A stretch of 64,000 nt of DNA from Papilionanthe hookeriana x Papilionanthe teres (Eukaryota; Streptophyta; Magnoliopsida; Asparagales; Orchidaceae): positions 46,898,540-46,962,539 of the forward strand of contig CM040432.1 in assembly GCA_022702705.1 (NCBI GenBank). Reading direction: 5' to 3'. The number at the start of each line of letters is the position of its first letter. Positions within the stretch are counted from its first letter, which is position 1. A program made the translations under genes and the position numbers. This document shows, one piece after another, positions 1 through 11,289 of this stretch. The notes under the pieces are model-generated. The model was not told the origin of the DNA and did no database searches. It saw only the letters and a list, made by a program, of their open reading frames with translations.

Positions 1-430
1 AAGGAGCAGAGTTGAATGTTATAGGGTCAACCTCTCCATGTGAAATCTAGATCCAGTCACTAGGCTGAAACCCTCGACGATATAATTCATATATGATTTC
101 GTCAGTGTTAAGTGTGATCAATTCCTATGCTTTGAATATGGACACCGAAACCTACTCTCAGATAGGTAAGTTGGAAGTTGCATTGCTGCTACCACGAAAG
201 CCTTGACAACATTCAAGAAATCTTTGGTGATTCCTTTTATATCTAGGTAAAGTTTACTATATATCCATGATCTTGATGTATGAATATCCATATATATCTT
301 CAAACCAGACAAAAATCAACACATTATAAGTGCATTCAACTGAATATATAGAATTTAATTTTAATAGATCTAATGACGGAGTTGTAACATTGGGTGATCA
401 AATCTTTAAAACGAGCGAACACATTACATA
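1..430. other. AT-rich sequence, nothing recognised
   Basis: No convincing coding region, RNA gene or transposon end is visible. A 64-codon reading frame on the minus strand (118-312) has no recognisable motif and is probably chance. Confidence 0.4.
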
Positions 431-1545
431 GCTTAAACAATGAAAATCACTCGAAAGTTAATTGATTTGAATTTTGGCTTGGATAAAGTTTGGATCAAAA
501 TAAATGAGCCGAGCTAGCCAAAAATATAGATCAAATTTCTTTCGATTCAATCTCAGTTCAGCTCAAAATTGGAATGTTAAGAACCTACTGTTGTTAATGC
601 TTTTAAAGATCGAGAATCGGTCGAACATTGATTCAAAGCTTGACTCTAATCTTGTCTGCCTCTATAGCTACACCAACCCTTTTAAGGGTATATTTTTTTC
701 ACATTTTTTTCTCCTAGTGTAAAGCCACTAATTCATCTAAGTATTCTTGTCTCAAGAATTGTTGCTAGATTACTAACACACCTCTAAATACATTCTGAGA
801 AAGAAATATTTTTACATGATATAAGAGTGCTCACTTCATCCTTTAATGAAAAATCCAATTTCTATTGTCAAAATGGAAATTCACTCCAAACATTATGTTC
901 AAGAAAATGCTATAAGTAAATGTTATACAATTTAACAATCTTTTACTAGTACAAAAAATGCCATTGCTTAAATTGTTACAATATAAAATTTTTTGACTAA
1001 CTGCAATGTCTTGAATATAAAGTTTGAAGTGATTTTCTATTTTGGTAATAGAAATTAGATTTTTCATTAGAGAATAAAGTAAATACTCTTACATTATATG
1101 AAGTATTTCCCTCTCAGAAAATGTTTTTATGTATGCAAGTAATCTAGTCAAAAAATTATGGAGACGAGAATACTTACGTTTATGATTAATTTTACAGTTG
1201 GACACCAAATATGAAACAAATATATCCGTGAAAGGGTTAGTTTAGCTATAGTGAAATACAATATTGTAGAGACATTTTAACGAATTTAATTTATTGATTT
1301 AACTTAAATCCAACGAAACACCAAAAAAACTAAATATTAATTTCAACTATCATTTTTTGATTTTGTTCTATTATTTTTTGAATCAATGTTCAACCAGTTC
1401 ACAATTCGATTTTGAGCCAAGTTGGGGTCAGGTAAAAAAACATTCTATCCAAAACTTTGACTCGTAGCTCGACACATTTATTTTGATATCTTAGTTTGAA
1501 GTATGAGCTAAAATTTGAATCAATTTTGAATGGTTACTGTTGTTC
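430..1545. repeat. Long imperfect inverted repeat (foldback element)
   Basis: The left half (about 430-900) and right half (about 1010-1545) are imperfect reverse complements around a centre near 965. Matching blocks include the stretch ending in GAACATTGATTC near 625-640 against its complement near 1380-1390, CAAAATAAATG plus GAGCT near 500 against 1465-1485, TTCTGAGA near 793 against TCTCAGAA near 1113, and GAAAAATC near 848 against GATTTTTC near 1058. The short reading frames inside (504-722 plus, 843-1067 minus) are arm sequence and look non-coding. Clear terminal motifs and a target duplication were not found, so the class is unknown; a non-autonomous DNA transposon is the likeliest origin. 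Confidence 0.55.
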
Positions 1546-1599
1546 TAGAGAAATGCAAAGCCTCACCCAATGTACCATTGAATTTCTATGTACCGCCAA

Positions 1600-2480
1600 A
1601 AATTCTACTAAATCCAATTTTAGGGGCAGTCTGCCAACAGATTTAGAGTAGGATTTATCCTAGATTTAGGCTAAATCCTGGTAGAATATAGTTTTGGCCG
1701 AAATAGAATCTTGGATTCCATAAATCCAAATTTTACGGATTTGGCCCGTAAATCCTAGATCTGGTAAATCCTGCGAACCAATGGATTTACAAGATTTAAC
1801 TTCAATTGCTGCCAAACAGTTTTTGAGATTTAACTTATTACGGATTTAATAAATCCGGATTTATAGAATTTACTAAATCCTAATAATTAGAATTTCATCA
1901 GTTGCCTAACAGCACGTTAATTCCAAACTCCATGAAATCCGAAGTTATCCAATTCTCAACATTATTTTTATAATCAAGAAATATTAATTCCTTGTTTTCT
2001 TTGCCAATCTTTATCACTTCCTCTCTCTCTCCTCCTAGTCATTGTCCCACTTTCTCGAGAAATTATTGCGTCGAGAGAATTTAAAAAAAAAAAATAATAA
2101 AATTTTAAAAGTGAGTCTCACCCCATACACTTTTTGGGTGAAGTGTGATGTTATTGGACGCCAGACGTAATAATTTACTCACTTTCTCTGGCTTGTCTCT
2201 CTGACTCCCTCACACATTATTTCCATTTGCTCTCTCTCCCTCTCTCACCCGCTCTCATTCTCCCCCTCTCACTTGTATTCATAGCCAAAATCTGAAGAAT
2301 CTAGATTTCTGAAATCCTCGGCTTTTATCTTTTCCAAAGTGAGCATCTGGCAGGATTTAGGTAAAATCCGGCTTAAATCCTGCTCTAAATCCATTACCAG
2401 AAATCACCTAAATCTAGCTTAATTCTTTCTCTATATCCTGCTTAAATCCTGCTTAAATCCTACTCTAAATTCAGCATAAA
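1600..2480. repeat. MITE-like region with inverted TAAATCC-rich arms
   Basis: The left arm (about 1620-1900) is rich in GGATTTA/TAAATCC motifs, and the right arm (about 2345-2480) carries similar motifs in reverse complement: ATTTAGAGTAGGATTTA near 1640 resembles the complement of TAAATCCTGCTCTAAAT near 2372. Between them lie polypyrimidine CTCTCTC runs (about 2020-2040 and 2230-2275) and ordinary AT-rich sequence. This fits a degenerate MITE or foldback element. The ends and target duplication are not clear. Confidence 0.4.
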
Positions 2481-2859
2481 TACTACATAAAAATCCTTTT
2501 TGCCCTAAACATACAAACCCCAAATGAAAAAAATTAAAATAGCAGTTCAAATGCCATAAAAAATTTATAGGATTGATTGAATCAATAATTCATTTGATTT
2601 GGCTATAAGAGATTGAAAAACAGAGGCACTTCGACAGAGATCCACGAAAATAGGCGCGTGTGGGTTTGGGAGACTAAGGGTGAGTTGGAGGAAGAAATTA
2701 GAAAATTTTTATATCGAATAGATGTATTTAACTTTTTTTGACAGCTTACCGATGAAATTAAACTCCTTGGTTATTAAACACTATAAACTGACCCTCTATG
2801 TGTGTCAATTATTATGATATGATCAACACCATATAACCTATAAAATTAATGTTTTATTT

Positions 2860-3095
2860 TTCCGATGGTCTGTATTCATCGGTTTATAACCTGCAAAGAA
2901 CCGATCAGGAAAGCATGTCGGTAATGCCAAGCATAGTGTCAGCAACGCTATAGCATTGAGTTGAAAAGTCGAAAAATCGTCGGAAGTTATTCTTCTAGTA
3001 AATCGTCCAAAACCTTCATAATTTTAGTGAATAAAACTGACAATTGAAATCGTCGGTTTTTCCGCCGGTTATTTTGGTTTTTCTCATAGTGATGG
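2860..3095. mobile_element. Possible CACTA (En/Spm-like) terminus
   Basis: The segment ends in TTTCTCATAGTG (about 3083-3094), the complement of CACTATGAGAAA, which resembles a CACTA terminal repeat. It is preceded by repeated CGTCGG and CCGATGG motifs, as in CACTA subterminal regions. The opposite end was not found, so this may be a truncated element or coincidence. Confidence 0.3.
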
Positions 3096-3346
3096 GAAGT
3101 GGGTTTGGAGAGAAGAGGGGACTAAAAGGTGTAAACTCGGTCGAAGTTCTGATTAAAGTGTAAGAAAGTGTGAGGAAGTATAACAGGGAAATATTATCAA
3201 AGATAAGGGAAGAGGTGTTAGAGAAACAAACTAGTATAGAGAATTAAATCAAACCTAGGGTTCCTTGGTACAATGAAAAGGTGGTGGAAAGTTAAAGTGA
3301 AGTTTTTTATTAAGGATATAGTTTAATGTTTATTGGAGGAGGCCCT

Positions 3347-4922
3347 TGATCCACTTTTCGATATTTATACTTACAACTATGATATGAAAATTAGCAACGA
3401 CACCAAAAACTTGATCCCGCACTGAATATATATATACTGATGATTCTGTTATGAAATTTATGATTTATATTGTGGATACTACGCAAGTATACGTATCGTT
3501 ATCAAGTAATATAGGGCTTTAATGGAGTCCAAGATATCGATCCCACTGGGAAGTTAGAGAATTTTAAAGACAAATTAAAGTAGACTTACTTACTAATCTA
3601 GTATATGAAAATTAAGAATACTTATACTAAAACTATTGCTCAAAAAGGTTTAAATGTAAGATTCTAATTTAGAAAAGCATCTCTCTCCTTGTTGAGAGAA
3701 TTAAGTGAATGATGAATTAAAGTAGTTTAGAGTTTAGTATTGTACGAATAGGAGCATTCATATTCTTTACCCTTTGGTCCAGTGCAAAGAATATTGACTA
3801 GTCCTATGTTTGATCATCGAATCGCGGCTATAGCTTGGAGGATACTGCCGCCACTTCGTAGCTCCCACATTCCCTCGCCTGACGGCTAACATCTACACTT
3901 CAGCTCTCAAACAATAGGACCGAATTGAATATTTTAGTCTGTCACACTAAAATGTCCAATTCTACGCCCGATAGTTAATATATCTCTATTTATTTGCACC
4001 CTCCTTCCAAGGCGTTTGACTTCCCTGAATCTTGGATGTAATCTTTACTATAGTTGATAATTCAACATATGTTAACAAATCAATTGGCAAAGTTGAAAGT
4101 AAATTAAGTTTTAAGTAAAAGATAATCACAATATTAAATAATATTAGACACAGTTACTTTGATTCATCACTTTACATAATCTCAACAACAAGGAAAACGA
4201 CTAAGGAAATTACTCAGAAAGCATGGGAAAAATAACACAAAGCATGGATTTCATTAAAGTTAATAAACAATAACAAATATACTTATCTCAATTCTTCTCC
4301 CCAAGCAGACTCCTTGAAGTTCCTTTGACTATTCCTTCTAGTAGAACACACTTAATTAAACTCACCAAGACGCTAAACACACTTAAACACACTAAAAAGA
4401 CTCTATTTAGAAACTAAAAGACTCTAGAATGACACTTAATTAACACTCAAATGACACACAAATGGGACAGAAATCGTCTCTATTTATAGAAGGAGTCAAA
4501 TCTCCAAAGGTTGCTTAAGCACCTCTTCAAAAAACGTCCAGGTTCAATGTATCTTGGCTCTTTTCAACTGTCTCGCCGTCGGGGGGCTCGATCTTGCCGT
4601 CGGCGGGCTTCTACAAGATGGATAAACCGCGCCGATCTCGCCGTCGGCGGCCTCGATCTCGCTATCGGTCGGCTCTTTATAAAATATTCAAAAACTCTCG
4701 GGAAAATCACACCGTCGGCGGCTTAAATCTCGCCGTCGGCGGGACAGTTCAAATTTTCATCAAATTGAGTACTTTTTGCTCCAAAATCCGCTTCTTTTGT
4801 GTTTTCTGCTTTCAGTACTTATAATTCTTCATTCATGCAATAAAATAAAGAAAATACATTTCTTTAAAGTGCAATTTCATATAAAATTGGTATGAAATTC
4901 TTAATATATTTTCTAGTGATTA
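3347..4922 (-). repeat. 3' LTR of copy A
   Basis: About 1,576 bp. It starts TGATCC in plus-strand view and ends GATTA, where the terminal CA has become TA. Palindrome cluster at about 4570-4743 and TATA-like CTATTTATAG at 4480-4489. It differs from its 5' partner by scattered substitutions and small indels, some at CAG/CTG sites (for example ACTCAG near 4212 against ACTCGT near 16182). Confidence 0.9.
4570..4743 (-). repeat. Palindrome cluster in the 3' LTR, copy A
   Basis: About five variants of the CTCGCCGTCGGCGGG family, upstream of the TATA-like box at 4480-4489 in the sense direction. The reading frames crossing it (4511-4824) are by-products of the repeat, rich in Arg, and not genes. 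Confidence 0.72.
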
Positions 4923-4938
4923 AATTCCCCCAAACTTA
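4923..4938 (-). promoter_or_regulatory. Polypurine tract of copy A
   Basis: The sense strand reads AAGTTTGGGGGAATT directly before the 3' LTR, as expected for plus-strand priming. Confidence 0.75.
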
Positions 4939-6253
4939 ACTATTACTTGTCTCAAGTAATTTTTATACTAAATAAAAATAATGATTATTTGTAGTAAAGT
5001 TTTTAATTCGTAATTACTATGAATTTAATTTAAATAAATATTATAAGTAAAGTTTCCTAAAAATATTTTAAAATAATTAAACTAATTCTATAGATATAAG
5101 CGCTATTTAGTTCTCAACTTTAAGATTTCTAGTCTTCTATTTATTTCAAGCATGACTATACTTTTCAATATTAAATTACTTAAGATATTCAGATGATAAG
5201 AATTTCATGAAAGCACTATTTAGTAAAATACTAATTCATATATATAAGTTCAGAAATTTAATTGAAGTTTTATCATTTAGGTTGATTCAAATGAAGCCAA
5301 TTTTTTATAAGACATCTCCTCAAGCTTCTCCTCACATTATATATATATATATGTTTCTTTTTTTTTCTTTCTAGATTGATTTTTAATCCCTTTTTCTTTA
5401 CTTTTTTTTAAGTGAGGATCACTATTTTTGGCTAACTTCGTAATAATTTTGAACTTCATTTTCCTCCTCCTAAATTTGAAACTGGAAACATTTACTTCTC
5501 TTATATGCATTTCAAAGTTTTTACTTCATTGAGTTTCAATCTTTTCTTTCTCAACTAAATTCCTAAGAATTTTATATTTGAAAATATAGTTTTCTTTACT
5601 ATAAATAGTTAACTATATTCTTGTTCTCTTATACCAGATATCCTTAATCTACAAAATTAGTTAATCATTAAAAGTATTTCTCTTAACTTTCTATAATAAT
5701 TAAATAAATTAATTCTAGTTTACTGAATTAAAATTACTACAAAAAATCATTTTATAATAATTTTTGAAAATATAAATTGAGAACAATTTAATAATTAGAT
5801 TTGTGTTTTTCCTTCCCTCAAACTTAAATTTTTCTATCTATCTATATAGGGTGAAAAGGAAATAAACTGTAATATTTAAATCATACCTTTTAGCTTTAGG
5901 TATTTCTTCTTTTCAAGTTCATCGTGTTCTTTACATCACGTAATTACCTGTACTGTTAATAACTTTCTACATACATAATATTAAAGAAAGTGCTGGGTAA
6001 AGAAGTTTAACACAATACTACCACATTTTATACTAAAATAAGACACTACATCCACATACATTTACTAATTTCATCCAAGGTTACAATAACAATCTGAAAA
6101 CATTAAAAATTTAAAAACTATATAACTTTAACAACAATGTTTAAAAAGATTTACACATCTTAATCAAGTTCATAAACTAAACATTAATACTAAAGTTTTA
6201 AGAAAGACATACAATCAATCATAACATCAAAACTAAACAAATAAACATAGAAT
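4939..6253 (-). other. Noncoding tail between ORF-B and the 3' LTR, copy A
   Basis: AT-rich, without plausible coding capacity, yet alignable with the same region of copies B and C. It carries a second polypurine-like tract (5811-5833, sense AAATTTAAGTTTGAGGGAAGG) and a polypyrimidine run near 5355-5412 (polypurine in sense). Confidence 0.6.
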
Positions 6254-7418
6254 CTAATCTTCCGCATTAAAGTCCCAAACTATATCATCGTTTCCTTGAT
6301 CAGTGGGTGGATTAGCTGCAGTAATGAGTATATCGGGCACTCGTGAAATACAACATCGAGCTCTCCTCTCCTATAACGATTTTCAGCATCATAGTAAGCT
6401 ATCTCATACTCTGAATGTCTCTAGAGATACTCGTTTTCATAATCATGTCTTCTCTCTAAGCCTCAAATTCTCTGATCAATGTGTTCCAATTTTTCTTCTA
6501 TTTTCTCAAAAATTTTCCTCTATAGAGTCATCTCATTCATCATATCATGAAGGGTAGGAGTACTATTGGGAGGAGGATCATAACTGGTAGAGGGAATATC
6601 TCTACTCGAAGAAGGTACATAGCTCCTAGTTTCAGATCTCCATCCTTCGTGGGATTTATATTTTTTTTATATTAGCCAGAGTAAAGGGTTTCATAGGCTC
6701 CACCCATTCCTCATCATCTCTTGCTTCAACTCCAGATAATTGGCAGAGTGCAAAAATCAGACCCGGGTGTCCTAGTCCTCCTCCACTCTCACTTCTTGCA
6801 GTGGCTAATATATTCTTATAAATTATACTTCCCACATTAATACTTCATTGGTTCTGAATACCAAAATTCAGAGTTGCTCTATCTCTTGTTACCTCACTAT
6901 GGTGATAAGTGGATAATAAAATAGAACAAATAAAATAGTGCCAGGCTTTAGATAATGCATTCAACATTGAGAGAGGAAAATTTACCCTTTCACGCTGCTT
7001 AATCTTCCAAACTCCTTTCCCGTCAGTGAGAAAGTTGATCATTTCTTCCAGTGGTCCTTCCATAATTCCAAAGGTATCATACTCAGTGGTGTATAAGTCA
7101 CGTACTTCATAAAGAAAATTAATCCTTGCAGCACTGATATCCACCAAAAATCCTCTCACCTTGATTGGTGCATCTTCGATCGCAATCGTATCGACATAGA
7201 ATTCTTTTACCACTTCCACAAGAAATTGTCTGGTTATGTAATGTAGTTTTCTCATCCTCTTTCTTTTATTATTCGCTCTACTTCTCCTTCGAGATTTTTG
7301 AAAACTCGATCCTGAATGCATTTTCTGGCTTGAATGTTGTGAAAATATCTTGATTGTGCCCTTGCATTCACAAATCAAGTTTCGTCGTAATCCATTCTTC
7401 TTTTTGTCGTGGAGCCAT
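6254..7418 (-). pseudogene. ORF-B, second post-pol ORF, copy A
   Basis: About 388 codons from ATG at 7418 (MAPRQK...) to a conserved ending VWDF..ED-stop at 6254. The longest open piece is 6845-7378. It shows a basic N-terminus, a VEVVKEFY..V(K)VRG..VDIS..RINFLYEV block, AWHYFICSILL(S)TYHHSEVTRDRA and, further on, GLGHPGLIFALCQLSG. The same order of blocks occurs in ORF-A, so the two are tandem paralogues. A frameshift after about 16 codons separates the natural start from the main frame. No transmembrane helix is evident. Function unknown. Confidence 0.7.
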
Positions 7419-7743
7419 TTTTCGATCTATGAAATTCACAAAAATCTTAACTAAACTTCTAAATATTACTAAGATGGCTTCCAAATGTTACTAAAATCAA
7501 TCTAAATCAAGTTCCATGAATTTCTTCCAAGTCTTTTCTTCTCATTTCAAAATTTCCCCAAATTTCTCAATGTAGAAGAAATTCATGGTGAAAATAAAAA
7601 ATTTTTACATAGGAGTGAAGCTCTTACTAAGGGAAGATGAAATCCGGCGTCAAAATGTGTTGAAATCGCTCCAAATCCCAGATTTATCAAGCCCTAAGTC
7701 GGTTTTTCAAAGTTTTGAGGAAGAGGATGATGAATAGTGTCGG

Positions 7744-7755
7744 TTGACCGGTCAA
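7744..7755. promoter_or_regulatory. Palindromic double W-box, copy A
   Basis: TTGACCGGTCAA is a perfect 12-bp palindrome holding the WRKY-type core TTGACC on both strands. It is conserved at the same relative place in copies B and C, between the palindrome cluster and ORF-B. Confidence 0.5.
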
Positions 7756-7768
7756 AATATAGTACATT

Positions 7769-7886
7769 TCGCGATCTCGCTGTCGGCGAGAAATTTCTCG
7801 CCGTCGATGAGATAATTAATTAACTCAGGCCAAAGTTTCGGGAAAATCTCGCCGTCGGCAGGGTCGATCTCGCCGTCAGCGGGATT
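7769..7886 (-). repeat. Palindrome cluster between ORF-A and ORF-B, copy A
   Basis: Four or so variants of CTCGCCGACGGCGAG, including CTCGCTGTCGGCGAG in plus-strand view near 7777. It lies upstream of ORF-B in the sense direction. Confidence 0.72.
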
Positions 7887-8278
7887 TCCGAAATTTTAAA
7901 AATTTTTATATTTTCAATTATGTTCAATTTAATTAAGCCTTGTTCTAATTTTCAGTCACTTAATTTGATATATTTTTCTAAGATTAGATATTCTACTGAC
8001 TTATATAAGGTTTACAAAATACAAACAATATAACTTTTATAAATGAAATCCATGAACTTACAAACTTCAAATACAACAAAACTAACAATTGACTTAGCAA
8101 ATTAACAAAAACACATCTAACTCAGCATTGCAATCCACACCACGATACTCAAAATGCTGAGACTAAACAAACAACATATAATCTCATCTAAACTGAGATT
8201 ATCTACGTAAAGTTCAAATTATATCAAAAACTAAATTCAAATCAACATACATACATATAATATGAATAGAAATTTCTG

Positions 8279-9436
8279 CTACTCATCGGAATCTGAACTG
8301 ATCTCTTCTCTGATGTTTCCAATAGAATGCAGGTGCACAAATAAATTATAGAAAGGTATGAAAGGGAATTTTACAGTAGAATCTTCTTCAATCTACCCTT
8401 TCTATCTCAATAGTCGTATAAAACTCGCCTCCAGATGTCCTGTATGGTCAAAGTGCTCCTTCATTCTCCAATCGATGTGATCGAATAAATCAGAGATATT
8501 ATCAATAGAATTCATCACATTATGTAGTTTCTTCTCCAATCCTTTAAGTTTCCTTAAAATGAGGTTTGTTCTATCATTCAGGGGCTTAATTAAAGGATTG
8601 TTTTGAGATGCTTGATCAGAAATAATTAATGTTTCATCATTGTGATCCAATGTAGGAAACATATCTGTCGGATATAGTGGTTTCCAAGGCAATAGCACTT
8701 TTTCCCAAGCTTTGTAGGAAACTTGGTACTGACTACATAAAGCAAATATAGTTGATGGGTGTCCAAGTCCATGAATCAACCCATGCACAATTAGTCCTAA
8801 TGCAGACTTCACAATGATAGATCCAACATCGATAGGTAATCCAGATTGAATGCAATAATTTAAAATTGTGCATTCCTTCGAGACTTTGTTTACCCTCATA
8901 GTGGGTAATAACTTTGATGAAATAAAGAAATGCCAATGCTTAGAGACGGGGTTAAGAAGTGACGCAGAAAAACTAACGTACCCATCTTCTCGTAATTCTC
9001 AATCGTCAGGTTCGTCGGTCAGATATTTGTAGATCTCATTCATGTTGTATCTTGTAGGAACAAAGTTTGAATAGTGGCAAACAGGGGTATTTTCAATCGA
9101 GTATAATTCATTGATTCGAGAAGGAGTGAAAGTTACTCATCTGCCTCTTACGTAAACACTTCCATTATGGATCACATGCAGATTAGAGTAGAATTCCTTG
9201 ACTACTGGAATGACTATAGCAGATGTTGTATAGCAGAATACCTCCCAACTTCGCTGAACAATCATTTCTTCAATTGTTGTCGTTGAATTCTCCGCTCCTC
9301 TGTTTACAAATCTTCTTTCATTAATCAGTCGCTTCTTCATCAAAACCTTTTTGAATAGTCGTTGAGCCTCAGAACTGGCGAATTTCCTTCGATTACAAAC
9401 TCCGGATTTCATGGTTTCTAATGGATTGAGGGCCAT
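8279..9436 (-). pseudogene. ORF-A, first post-pol ORF, copy A
   Basis: About 385 codons from ATG at 9436 to the stop at 8279, broken by indels. The N-terminal part has RRKFASSEAQRLF, then an EEMIVQRSWEVFCYTT..VVKEFYSNL..VYVRGR block that resembles the putative plant transposon protein domain of Athila post-pol ORFs. The C-terminal part (8402-8899) has GLGHPSTIFALC, WEKVLLPWKPL and a helical, possibly coiled-coil stretch (NLILRKLKGLEKKLHNVMN). I see no signal peptide or membrane segment, so an envelope role is not supported. It is a paralogue of ORF-B. Function unknown. Confidence 0.72.
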
Positions 9437-9506
9437 AAAAGATTGTTTTGGAGGGGCTCTAATCGTTTCTAAGGAAGAAGATAATGTAAATATGAAGTTC
9501 TGAACG

Positions 9507-9518
9507 TTTTATATAGAG
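9507..9518 (-). promoter_or_regulatory. Possible internal TATA box before ORF-A, copy A
   Basis: The sense strand reads CTCTATATAAAA about 70 nt before the ORF-A ATG at 9436 and about 65 nt after the palindrome cluster, the same arrangement as in the LTR promoter. Copies B and C lack a clear equivalent, so this may be chance or have been lost there. Confidence 0.4.
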
Positions 9519-9579
9519 AAATGGCCTTAGAACCGCCCAAAACCGCAAAATAATTCACAAAAATCATTTTTCAACTATC

Positions 9580-9690
9580 TCGCCGTCGGCGGTAAGGATC
9601 TCGCTGTCGGCCAGATAGTTAATATATTTAAATTGAATTTGGGCACGCCGATCTCGCTGTCAGCGGGATCAATCTCGTCGTCGGCGAGAT
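9580..9690 (-). repeat. Palindrome cluster between pol and ORF-A, copy A
   Basis: Several copies of the 15-bp near-palindrome CTCGCCGACGGCGAG and variants (plus-strand view CTCGCCGTCGGCGG and similar). It lies about 65 bp upstream, in the sense direction, of a TATA-like CTCTATATAAAA. Confidence 0.75.
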
Positions 9691-9847
9691 TAGGTAAATT
9701 TGCCCAATTTTGCTCCAGTCCAAATATTTTCTGATTTCTTCGTATATATTCAAATTTGTGATGAATTTAAAAAGTAAAATGAGTAGTAGAATTTATTCTA
9801 TATTTTAATTTTCAGTAACATTAATAAATAGATCATAATTAATAACT

Positions 9848-9900
9848 ACTATGGGTTGCCTCCCATAAATCGCTTGGTTTAACGTCGTCAGCTCGACCTA
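9848..9900 (-). other. Conserved post-pol noncoding block, copy A
   Basis: Sense strand carries GACGACGTTAAACCAAGCG and TATGGGAGGCAACCC just after the pol stop. The same block occurs at 35598-35650 and 57001-57050, conserved better than the surrounding spacer. To my knowledge a similar block follows pol in many plant Athila-type elements. Its function is not known to me. Confidence 0.7.
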
Positions 9901-9906
9901 ATTTAG

Positions 9907-11220
9907 TTAGTAATCAGGTTGACTGAGCATTAAAACCTCTTTAAAATTTAGTCTTCTCCCTTCAAAATAAGGTTTTAATTTGTGTCTGTTTACTTTAAAT
10001 TTATGCCCAGTTTTTTTATCTTCAATTTCTATAGTTCCGTATGAAAATATATGAGATATAAAAGACCCTATACATCGAGATTTCAATTTTCCAGGAAATA
10101 ATTTCAATCTTGTATTATAAAGCAAAACTTTATGTCCTGGCTCAAAATTCTTCAGTTTAATCTTCCGATCATGCCATAATTTCATTTTTTCTTTATAAAT
10201 TCTATCATTATGATAAGATTCATTTCTTAATTCATCTAATTCATTCAATTGCAATAATCTCTTCTCACCAGCTTCTTTCAGATTGTAATTAAATTTTTTA
10301 ATTGCCCAATAAGCTTTATGTTCTAATTCAACTGGTAAGTGGCAAGTCTTTCCATAAATAAGCCTGTAAGGAGCCATTTCAATTGGAGTTTTATAAGCAG
10401 TCTTGTATGCCCATAATGCAGTGTCTAGTCTTATAGACCAATCCAATCTATTTGGGTTTACAGTCTTTTCTAAAATACGTTTAATTTCTCGATTAGAAAC
10501 TTCAGCTAATCCTCTGGTTTGTGGATGATAAGCAGTTGATATCTTATGAATAATATTAAAATTTTCTACTAGTTTGTGAATATATTTATTTCTAAAATGA
10601 GATCAACCATCAGTGATAATCACTCTCGGCATTCCAAATCTAGTAAAAATATTTTTTATTAGAAACTTTGAAACACTCTTAGCGTCACATCGAGGTAAAG
10701 CTTGTGCTTCAATCCATTTAGAAACTTAATCAACAACAACTAATATATATGAGTTTCCAAATGAGGAATAAATGGTCCCATAAAATCTAATCCCCAAACA
10801 TCAAAAATCTCAACTTCTAATATAAAATTTAGAGGCATTTCATTTCTTCTAGATATATTACCTACTCGTTGGCATTTGTCGCAAGTTCCGATATATCTAT
10901 AAACATCTCTAAAAAGAGTAGGCCAATAAAATCCATATTGTAAAATTTTATAAGCAGTTTTATCCGTTCCAAAATGTCCTCCAAAATCGAATCATGACAT
11001 TTTTGAACTATTTGTTCGTTTCTTCATAAGGCACGTATCTTCTAATTATAAGATCCTTACATTGCTTATATAAATATGGTTCATCCCAAAAATATGTTTT
11101 AGCATCATGAATGAATTATTTATGTTGTTGCAAAGTTAACATAGGTGGTAAAATATCATTTACAATATAATTTACTATGTCAGCATACCATGATATTTTC
11201 CACTCATTTATATTATATAG
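9907..11220 (-). pseudogene. Integrase, copy A
   Basis: HHCC zinc-binding region around 10850-11010, catalytic core around 10450-10830 (broken), and an open C-terminal frame 9907-10446 carrying RLIYGKTCHLPVELEHKAYW, WHDRKIK and a PGHKVLLYN strand, typical of gypsy integrase C-termini. It ends ..LSQPDY-stop. No chromodomain is visible. Directly after the stop lies the conserved post-pol block. Confidence 0.82.
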
Positions 11221-11289
11221 TTGTTCGTCAGGAAAACTGTCAGTAATTTCATTATCGCTGTCGATAATTTATTATATTCTAGCCTTGAT

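Noticed and set aside
504..1067. Short frames at 504-722 and 843-1067 as genes
   Set aside because: They lie in the arms of an inverted repeat and have no known motif.
4511..4824. Arg-rich reading frames across LTR palindromes (also 16584-16799, 30216-30443, 42224-42469, 57150-57404)
   Set aside because: They are translations of the repeated palindrome and change frame between copies; no protein family.
8279..9436. Calling ORF-A or ORF-B an envelope gene
   Set aside because: No signal peptide, membrane segment or cleavage site visible; position after pol alone is not enough.
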